Part shown: positions 56,166 through 64,000 of the stretch, one piece after another
How the letters are laid out: each line of letters begins with the position of its first letter
How positions within the stretch are numbered: the first letter of the stretch is position 1
Source: Lepus europaeus
Lineage: Eukaryota; Chordata; Mammalia; Lagomorpha; Leporidae
NCBI RefSeq assembly: GCF_033115175.1
Contig: NW_026909534.1
Span: 1,077,701 to 1,141,700, forward strand
DNA: 64,000 nucleotides
Direction of reading: 5' to 3'
Notes under the pieces: generated by a model
The model's database searches: none
Told to the model about the DNA's origin: nothing
Seen by the model: the letters and a program-made list of their open reading frames with translations, nothing else
Program-made: the position numbers and the translations under genes

Positions 56166-57174
56166 TTTAACAAATGGCCCTGCATATTCTGACTCATCTT
56201 GACATGTAACAGGATCCAAGAAAGTTGCTGCTGACTTTATGTAGTGCCTCCTCAATCCGTTCTATAAGAAAAAAATATGTATTTCTTTTGCTATCCAAGC
56301 ACTCGAATCTAAAAGAAACAATACTACCCAGTACAGCTCTATTTAAGGCTGCTCCTGCACTGAAGAAAAGTAAAGGAGCAAGGGGCCCAAACCCTGTGTG
56401 GCAGGGTGACAGTCCCCTCCTCACTCTGCATCTGAGTTTCTGGTTAGAGATGGAGACAAAGGCAACTCCAGATACTGCAGCGGTACACAAACAGCCTCAA
56501 TCACAGACACGCCTTGTGCATGTGCAACAGAAGGAGAGCACAGAGCACTATGTAAGGGAGGAATATATTGAACAAAAAGGAAAGGATGTGAATGGACATA
56601 GCTAAGAATTTCCCCACTCTGCTGATCACGATCTCAAAGATGTCCAGGCCAGAATTCCATTTCACTTTGGAAAGCCCACTCCATAAAGTTTTCTCCACCT
56701 GGGTGTATTCTTCTGTGAGGAATCTGTCTTCATGTGAGAGAGGGCACCACCACAGACTGAGAACCAGTCAAAAAGCAGAGTGATGGCTTTAATTCTCAGA
56801 GGTGAATGGACTACCACAACTATGAATTCTGCCTTGAAAAATAAGCTTCCTTCTGCTCTAGGAAGCTATACAGGTTTGGGCTAAAATGAGAAACACAGAG
56901 ACCAGCTGGTCTGTTAGGTGAGAAGAAAGGAAGCTTGATTTCCAGTTGTTACTTTGTAGCATGTTAGTCTTGAAGAAATGGAAAGGTAGAATCAGTGCCA
57001 GCCTAACACATGGCAGCTTTAGCCACTGATGACATCACAGCTTGCTACCAAAAGTGGCAGCCAAAATAACCTCAAAAAATGACAACCAAAATAAAACAGA
57101 AGAGTCTAACAATACCAACAGTTGTTCAGCAGATATCACCAAGATCTTGACACACAAGTTATCAGAAGGATAAA
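56166..57174. other. About 1 kb of apparently unique DNA
   Basis: A 126-codon plus frame at 56225-56605 has no recognisable domain; treated as chance. Confidence 0.45.
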
Positions 57175-58475
57175 GGGTGGGTCTGGCTTTGTGGCACAGT
57201 GGATTAAGCCACCACAAAATAAAATGCTGGGATCCAATATGTGTGTCCACCCTTTAAAAAAGATTGATTTATTTATTGAAGGTCGGAGTTTTGGGGGCCA
57301 GTGCTGTGGCATAGCTGGTTGAGGCATCCCTGCATCCCATATGGTCTCTGGTTCCGGTCTTGGCTGCTCCACTTCCAATCCAGCTTCCTGCTAATGTGCT
57401 TTGGAAAGTGACACAGTATGGCCTAAGTCCTTGGCCATTTGTCCACATGGAGATCTGGAAGAAGCTACTGGCTTCTGCCTTCAGATCAGCTCAGATTTGG
57501 CCATTGCAGCCATTTGGGAAGTGAACCAGCAGACTAAAGACCTCTCTATCTGTCTCTATATTTATCAGTAACTCTGTCAAATAAATAAAATAAATCTTAA
57601 AAAAAATGTCAGAGTTATAGAGAGGAGGGAGAGTCAGATGGGATAGCATTGTGGATTAGCAGGTAAAGCTGCTGCCTGCAGTGCTGGCATCTGGTATAGG
57701 CACCAGTTCATGTCCTGGCTGCTCCACTTCTGAACCAATTCTCTGCTAGTGGCCCTGGAAAAGTAGAAGATGGTCCAATACCTGGGTCCTTGCCACCCAA
57801 GTGGGAGACCTGAATGAAGCTCTTGGTGCCTGGCTTGGGCCTGGCCCAGTCTTGGCCATTGCAGCCATCTAGGGAGTAGACCAGCAGATGGAAAATCTCT
57901 TTCTCATTCTCTCCCTTTCTCTATCTCTGCCTTGCAAATAAATAAATAAATGCTAAAAAAGAGAAAGATCTTCCATCTGACATGGCTGCAATGGCCAGGA
58001 CTGAAGCACACAGAATCCAGGAGCCAGGCACTTCTTCTGGGTCTCCCATATGGGTTACAATGGCCCAAACACTTGAGTCATCCTCTGCTGCTTTTCTCAG
58101 GTCATCAGCAGGGAGCTAGGTTAGAAGTGGAGCAACTGGGACATGAACTGCTGCTCATCTGGGAAGCTGGCATTACAGATGGTGGCTTTCCCCATTGTGC
58201 CACAATGCCAGCCCCATGAGTGCCAGTTTGAGTCACAGCTGTTCCACTTCTGATCCAGCTCCCTGCTAACACAACTGGGGAAGCAGAAACAGATGGCACA
58301 AGTACTTGGGTCCTTGCACCAATGTGGAACACTGGGTTGGACTTCCAGGCTGAGTCAGCATTACTCATTGCAGTCTCTTGAGTGAACCAGCAGATGCAAG
58401 ATCCCCATCCTTCTTTCTCTGCCTCTTTCTCTGTAACTCTGCTTTAAAATAAATTTTTAAATCTTAATAAAATAA
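57175..58475. mobile_element. Four-SINE nest
   Basis: An outer plus CSINE (57175-57250 and 58218-58475) is split by a minus CSINE (57254-57291, 57607-57636, 57961-58215). That one is in turn split by two plus CSINEs (57292-57605 and 57638-57960). The halves rejoin in register at each break. Confidence 0.8.
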
Positions 58476-59268
58476 AGAGAAAGTGTGAGAGAGTAGCCAC
58501 AGTAAAGTAACAGAGCAAAGCTACAGTTGTGCTGTCCCTCAGCAGCCTTCTGCCTCAAGTGGGAAGTCTCCGGCTTACAGACACTAACATAAAAGACACA
58601 TTCACAACACATTTCAAAACAAAAGATGAGAGGTTTACAAGGCATATTGATTTTATGATGACTTTCATTCAATAGGTACACTGGGTTTAGGTATAAGCCT
58701 TTTGTGCAGCCAAGTTAACCCAGGGACTAATTCAAAGAGAAACATTGAAGAAGATCTACTGCCAGGGGAGAGAGTTGCAATGTCCCATTGCTCTTATAGC
58801 ATCATAAAGAGAATGAAAAGGGCTACTTATATCTATGGTTATAAGAAGGACAAACACTTCAGAAACACTTCAGCACAAACACTTCAGAAGAGGGGAGCAA
58901 ATTACAAATATAGTTATTTTAAGAAAATAAAATGAAGTAAATTTCAGAATATAATGTGGGGTAGAAAAACACCATCAGTTCACCAATTCGCACGGGATCC
59001 AGGAAAACTGCCCTGCCTACTCATAAACCAAATGTTTCAAAACACATTTTCTGATTAAATTCAGAAGATTACAGGAATCAGCACTCTGGGTATTCAAATG
59101 CCAAATTAAGTTTTAGTTTCCACTATGGGCAGATGTAGCCAACTACTCAGATCATGAGAAAAACTTTTCCATAAGAAGGAACATGAAATATTCAGTCACA
59201 CAGAATAACTATGCTTAGTGCTCAAAGTGAACCCCAGGATAAGCACCCAGAAAACCTGTTAGGTCTTG
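58476..59268. other. Apparently unique DNA
   Basis: Contains a short triple AAACACTTCAG repeat near 58850-58885; otherwise nothing recognised. Confidence 0.5.
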
Positions 59269-59590
59269 GGGCCAGCTCCATGGTGTAGCATGTAAAAATT
59301 TATTTATTTAAAAGGCAGAGTTACAGAGAGGCAGGGCACAGAGAGAGGTCTTCCATGCACTGATTCACTCTGAAAATGGCTGCAACGGCCAGAGCTGGAT
59401 CTATCTGAAGCCAGGAGCCAGAAGCTTCTGTCAGGTCTCCCATGCAGTGCAGAACCCAAAAACTTGGGCCATCTTCCACTGCTTTCCCAGGCCACGGCAG
59501 GAAGCTGGATCTCAAACAAGCACCCATACGGGATGCCAGCACTGTAGGTGGCAGCCTCACCTGCCATGTCACAGTGCCAGCCCTCAAAAT
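59269..59590 (-). mobile_element. CSINE (minus) behind a plus SINE head fragment
   Basis: 59269-59297 is a plus head (ggggccagctccatggtgtagc). From ~59298 a minus element runs to gtcacagtgccagccc. Confidence 0.8.
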
Positions 59591-59674
59591 AAACCTATTT
59601 TAAAAAGCATTTTAAATGAGGGATGGGAGAGAGTTTGTTTATCCAAAGCAAGGATAACATAACATAACTACTAC

Positions 59675-59833
59675 ACAGAAGAAGCTCCTGGCTCCTGGCT
59701 TTGGATTGGCATAGCTGCGACCACTGTAGCCAGTTGGGGAGTGAACCAGCAGATGAAGACTTATCTCTCTCTGCCTCTCCTCTCTGTAGCTCTGACTTTC
59801 AAGTAAAATAAATAAATCTTTAAAAAAAAATAA
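59675..59833 (+). mobile_element. 5'-truncated CSINE
   Basis: Starts agaagaagctcctggctcc, ends aaataaataaatctttaaaa. Confidence 0.82.
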
Positions 59834-59986
59834 GGTAACTACTAGTACTCATTAACTTAAAAAATATAGAAATTTAATGAAACTCAAAATATAACCAAAA
59901 TCATCATCTACTACAAATTATAATCTTTATTCTGAGAGTCATATTAGAAAAAATTTAACCCCTCCCCTCCTTTGAAAAATGCACAT

Positions 59987-60302
59987 GGGACTGGTATAGT
60001 AGGTTAAGCAGACCCTGGCAGTGCCAGCACCCCACATGGGCACTGGTTCAAGACCTGGCTGCTCCATTTCCAATATAGCTCCCTAATTCACCTGGGAAAG
60101 CAAAGGATGATGGCCCAAGTGTTTGGGCCCCTGAAATCAAGTGTGAGAACCAGAAGAAGCTCCTAGCTTCTCGTTTTAGCCTGGCCCAGCCCAAGTCATT
60201 GTGGCCATTTGAGGAGTGAATCAATGGATGGAAGACCTCTCTCTGTCTCTCCATCTCTCTGTAAATCTGCCTTTCAAGTAAATAAAATTAAAAAAAAAAA
60301 AA
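59987..60302 (+). mobile_element. CSINE
   Basis: gggactggtatagtaggtta to aagtaaataaaatt plus poly-A. Confidence 0.85.
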
Positions 60303-61042
60303 CAACCCTATACACTGTAGTATTTTGGTTATTCCCTCATACAAGGAAAGCTCAGATGAACTGTAGATGAATCCTCCTGGCTTGATGCAATTCAGAAGGA
60401 GGATTGCTTCTGCCACCCTGTGCTAGACATCAATGAGAGTTATTAATAGGAAGATGAGTGGACACATCAGACTGCTTCCTCACATGGCATCTTTTCTTAA
60501 AGACATCACTGCTACATTATCAGATTATGTCTCTCATATGAAACATGTCTCTCCTAAAAATTTTAAAGAACTTGCCAGAAACTTCTAGCAGAGCAGGGGA
60601 TGATGTGCCAAGAACAGTGAGTTAGCCTGAGTAGTCCAGGAAGCCTGTTCTTGGCTGTTTTCAAGTTTGTATTAATGTACACACAACATAGTTGCTGAGA
60701 AAGTGTCTTACAGTTGTTTCCTGGGTGTGAAGCAACTCTTTTCAGCAGAAACACATAACTGCTTGTCCACTCACAAGCACTGTGATAGGGAGTACATGGG
60801 AGAAAAGGTCAAAAACACTGGGTTTCAGAGGAAGAATGCTGTTACCCTAGCAACCTCTATCCAGGATTCCCTTTCTATTTTTACTTCCTAGGTAACTTTA
60901 CTATGCTAAATGAGTTTCACAGATTAGTAATCTGGTGACAACAGGACTCTAACAGAATCTATGAATCACTGAGTTAATCAAGGGAAAACTTCATTATACT
61001 GAAAGTCTATAGCACTAGTTTTCAGGGCCACATTGCTCTTTT
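60303..61042. other. Apparently unique DNA
   Basis: Nothing recognised. Confidence 0.5.
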
Positions 61043-61370
61043 TTTAAAAGATGTTTTATTTATTTATTTGAGAGGTAGAATTACAGATAGTGAGATGGAT
61101 AGACAGAAAGGTCTTCCTTCTGCTGGTTCACTTCCCAGTTGGCCAAAATGGCCAGAAGAGCTGCACTGATCTAAAGCCAGGAGCCAGGAGCTTCTTCTGA
61201 ATCTCCCACATGGGTGTAGAGGCCCAAGGACTTGGGTCATCTTCTACTGCCTTCCAGGCCATAGCAGAAAGATGGATCAGAGGAGCAGCTGGGACTGAAA
61301 CTGGTGCCCATATGGGATGCTGGCACCACAGGCAGAGGATTAACCTACTGAGTTACAGTGCCAGCCCAAA
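61043..61370 (-). mobile_element. CSINE
   Basis: Poly-T, aaaagatgttttatttatttatttgag, ending gttacagtgccagccc. Confidence 0.92.
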
Positions 61371-61574
61371 GCCACATCTTTTACCACACTGTGTGGGCAT
61401 CTCTGTGTGGGGAGAGGGGCACATTTTCTCTTTTCTTCCTTACCCCTCTTCACATTAACACCTTGTACAAAGGCTTCCACAGACCAGTCATTTTGAAAAT
61501 CTACCACTAATATCCTCCCATGTTTAAAATGTCATGGGGTTAAACACAGAACCCAGAATAAGAAAAGTAACTTG

Positions 61575-61893
61575 AAGCTGGTGTTGTGTCTGAGCGGGTA
61601 AAACCATATGGGTGCCGGTTCAAGACCTGGCTGCTCCACTTCTGATCCAGCTCTCTGCTATGGCCTGGGAAAGCAGTGGAAGATGGCCCAAGTGCTTGGG
61701 CCCCTGTGCCTGTGTGGGAGACCTGGAAGAAGGTCCTGGCTTCTGGCTTCAGATCCATGCAGTTCTGGCCATTGTGACCATCTGGGGAATGAACCAGCAG
61801 ATGGGAGATCTCTCTCTCTCTCTCTCTCTCTCTGTCTTTGCCTCTCTGTAACTCTGCCTTTCAAATAAATAAATAAATAATTTTTAAAAAAAA
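61575..61893 (+). mobile_element. CSINE with short internal deletion
   Basis: gaagctggtgttgtgtctgagc; the head jumps from gggtaaaac to catatgggtgcc, losing about 30 bp. Confidence 0.88.
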
Positions 61894-61899
61894 GTAATG

Positions 61900-62218
61900 G
61901 GCCAGTGCCGTGGCTCACTTGGTTAATCCTCTGCCTGCAGTGCCGGCATCCCATATGTGCACCAGATTCTGTCCCGGTTGCTCCACTTCCAGTCCAGCTC
62001 TCTGCTGTGGCCTGGAAGGGCAGTGGAGGGTGGCCCAAGTGCTTGGGCCCCTGCACCCACATGGGAGACCAGGAGGAATCACCTGGTTCCTGGCTTCGGA
62101 TCAGCACAGTGCACCAGCCACAGTGGCCATTTGGGGGGTGAACCAATGGAAGGAAGACCTTCCTCTCTGTCTCTCTCTCTCACTGTCCAACTCTGCCTGT
62201 CAAATTAAAAAAAAAAAA
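61900..62218 (+). mobile_element. CSINE in the tail of the previous SINE
   Basis: gggccagtgccgtggctcac to an A run; AAAAAGTAA flanks both sides. Confidence 0.9.
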
Positions 62219-62899
62219 GTAACTGGCCCTCTTAATTAAAACCATGTGGACTGTAAGATAATCAGCTCGGTGGAGCATTGAGTGACTGTAAAGAACTAGA
62301 CAAGAAAAATTGATACTTTTCTGTATTTATGTTTTCATAGCTCTCCACTATGAAAATCCAGATTGAAGTAGCTCATTATTAACTCACACGGTAGACTTGC
62401 ATTAATTTCAGTTCACTACTCACTTTGCAAAGGGGTTAGCAGCAGGTAATAAAAGTTGACATCCCTAATAACATGAGAAGAAAGAAGGGTTGAAGACAGA
62501 AATCGAAAAGCAGGAAAATAAATCAGCTATGTTTCCATGGCCTCAAGCTCCAGATTGAAAAAGAGTCTGTTAATTAAACACGGAGGAGCGATCAATCCAC
62601 AAAGCTACTGCACAAGCTTCACGTGCTGCTGGGAAAGTCAGCCAAACACAGAGCGCCCCAGCTGTCAGATGTGTCCACAGGGTCCAGCATGGGGGCAGGA
62701 GCCAGATCCTACTCTGATCTTCCATCCCCACCTCTCCACTGCCTCAGGCTCCAGCTGAGGGCCACCGAGCCCCGCCCAGCTGGAACTACCAGGGGATATA
62801 GCCAGAGGCCCAGCCACAAGGCATTCTCTGACCCACCCACAGTGAGAACTGGGCTTATTTAAATATAGGGAATGGGACTCCTTCCTTCCCGTGCTCTCA
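62219..62899. other. Transition from AT-rich to GC-rich DNA
   Basis: No gene recognised. G+C rises toward the candidate promoter. Confidence 0.4.
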
Positions 62900-63560
62900 A
62901 CTGCCCTGCTTGTGCCATTGCTCATCCAGTGTACTTTAAGACTTTGAGCGAGGCAGCCCGTGGGACCGGCCAAGTGTTGGGAGACCGGGAAGCGGCAGTG
63001 GGAGACACAACACCTGGGTTCCAGCCTTAACTCTGCTGGAGAAGCTCCCAGGATCACTGAGAAGCAAGTGATCGAGGTCTGGGAGCCGCCACCCACCATC
63101 CCACCCACCCCTCTCCCACACACGAATAGATGCCCCCTCCTGTTCTCCATACTTGCCGTGGAAAATCTCGGGAGCAGGTCCCCTTTCTTCAGGACACACG
63201 GGGAGCAAAGCGGGGAGTGTGGGACAGGAGTCGCTGGAACTTGGGACCCACGGTGGCAGATGCAGAGGCACAGAAGCGGCGGGCGGCAGGTCTGGGGCGT
63301 GTGCTCCCGAACTGCCTGCAACTGCACTTGCAGAGCAAGACTCCCCAGTGAATGCGGGAGAAGGAGCAGCGCGGGCCCTCAGGGCCCTCTCTGATCAGTA
63401 AATGAACTTCCGTTCCCAACTCCGAGCCACTTGGAAAGGCACGCGCATGCGCACGTTCTTCCGCATGCACACGCACAGGCGTTCAGAGCAGGAAAACATT
63501 AGAGCACCGGGTGACTCTGGGAAATGGAGTCCAGGCCAGGGCATTCCTGGATAGACTTAC
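62900..63560. promoter_or_regulatory. GC-rich CpG segment with NRF-1, ETS and ZNF143-like motifs: candidate promoter
   Basis: This stretch has many CpGs in otherwise AT-rich DNA. A perfect NRF-1-type palindrome GCGCATGCGC lies at 63443-63452, an ETS-type ACTTCCG at 63406-63412, and a ZNF143-like CTCTGGGAAATGGAGTC at about 63516-63532. Such motifs are common in KRAB zinc-finger and housekeeping promoters. It could serve the minus-strand zinc-finger gene (41 kb first intron) or a gene to the right. I could not identify a first exon with a convincing donor. Confidence 0.5.
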
Positions 63561-63970
63561 TGGCCCTCTCCTAGGACTTCAGTGTGGGATGGGCGGAGAC
63601 AGGCTGGGAACCAGAGGGCGTTTGCTTTTGTTTACATCCCGCCTTCCCTTCCTTCCCACCCCAGATCTCAAGGGTCAGCTGCTGTTCTTCCTTTCTTGAA
63701 CAAAATCTTAAGAAGTGACAGCCACTGCTACTGAGTCCCAAATCCCGGTTCCCTCACACACGCTGTTTCTCTCAGAAAAATCCTACTGGCTGCTTTATTC
63801 CTGGACAGCTTCTCTCAAGTAATGAATGACAAGGATTTCAATGTAACTCTTAGCACAGGTGTACACAGCATAGTTTAACATCTAGATTTGAGAATACAAT
63901 TTTTATTTGTGTCTTTTATTTGTGGTTCTTTTCAAAGCATTTTACACCACCCTCTAATTCACCAAGTACA
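63561..63970. other. DNA right of the candidate promoter
   Basis: Nothing recognised. Confidence 0.4.
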
Positions 63971-64000
63971 AAAAAAAAAAAAAAAAAAAAGAGAGAGAGA
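63971..64000. repeat. Poly-A followed by (GA)n at the window edge
   Basis: An A run of about 20 then GAGAGAGAGA; cut by the edge. Confidence 0.6.

Noticed and set aside
56225..56605. 126-codon plus frame
   Set aside because: No recognisable domain and no exon signals; likely chance.
62665..63327. 220-codon minus frame in the GC-rich segment
   Set aside because: GC-rich DNA lacks stops by chance; no domain, splice logic or start context supports it.

Overview
The window is mammalian nuclear DNA, almost certainly from a lagomorph (rabbit or hare). The reason is the dense scatter of about 45 copies of one tRNA-derived SINE with the rabbit C-repeat (CSINE) layout: a GGCCGGCGCYGTGGC-like head, a body that reads 'tggcctgggaaagcagtggaagatggcccaag', a CT-rich stretch and an AAATAAATAAA tail. 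Introns, spliceable exons and L1 and ERV fossils confirm a mammal. There are no prokaryotic genes.

Layout. 0-11 kb: SINEs and L1 debris. This includes an L1 3' UTR flanked by a 105-bp direct repeat, a head-to-head pair of L1 ORF2 fragments, and an L1 5'UTR/ORF1 copy folded back on itself. 12-22.5 kb: the one apparently functional protein gene, a KRAB C2H2 zinc-finger gene on the minus strand. It has a KRAB-A exon, a KRAB-B exon and one large terminal exon with 26 fingers, about 1,027 aa in all. It is followed by about 3 kb of decayed fingers that a 5-bp deletion has put out of frame. Its N-terminal half resembles ZNF717. 22.5-33 kb: intron or upstream DNA with SINEs and an ERV pol relic. 33-36 kb: an L1 ORF2 relic carrying a 3'-truncated, tailless 7SK pseudogene with a perfect 17-bp target-site duplication. 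36.4-38.7+ kb: a processed VTA1 pseudogene containing a SINE that in turn contains a solo LTR. 44.5-54.7 kb: the most unusual object, two full-length ~5.1-kb L1-like elements of one chimeric structure (L1 5'UTR + ORF1 + ~2.6 kb of non-L1 DNA with a retroviral gag-like fragment + L1 3'UTR, no ORF2). One is inserted in reverse inside the other, and each has its own target-site duplication. 55-62 kb: SINEs, including a four-element nest. 62.9-63.56 kb: a GC-rich, CpG-containing segment with NRF-1, ETS and ZNF143-like motifs, a candidate promoter, possibly of the zinc-finger gene 41 kb away.

How it fits together. By family knowledge the KRAB-zinc-finger protein would bind a long DNA target and recruit TRIM28/heterochromatin, typically against retroelements. 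Everything else is mobile DNA and retrocopies, much of it spread by L1 machinery. A target for the zinc-finger protein cannot be read from this sequence alone.
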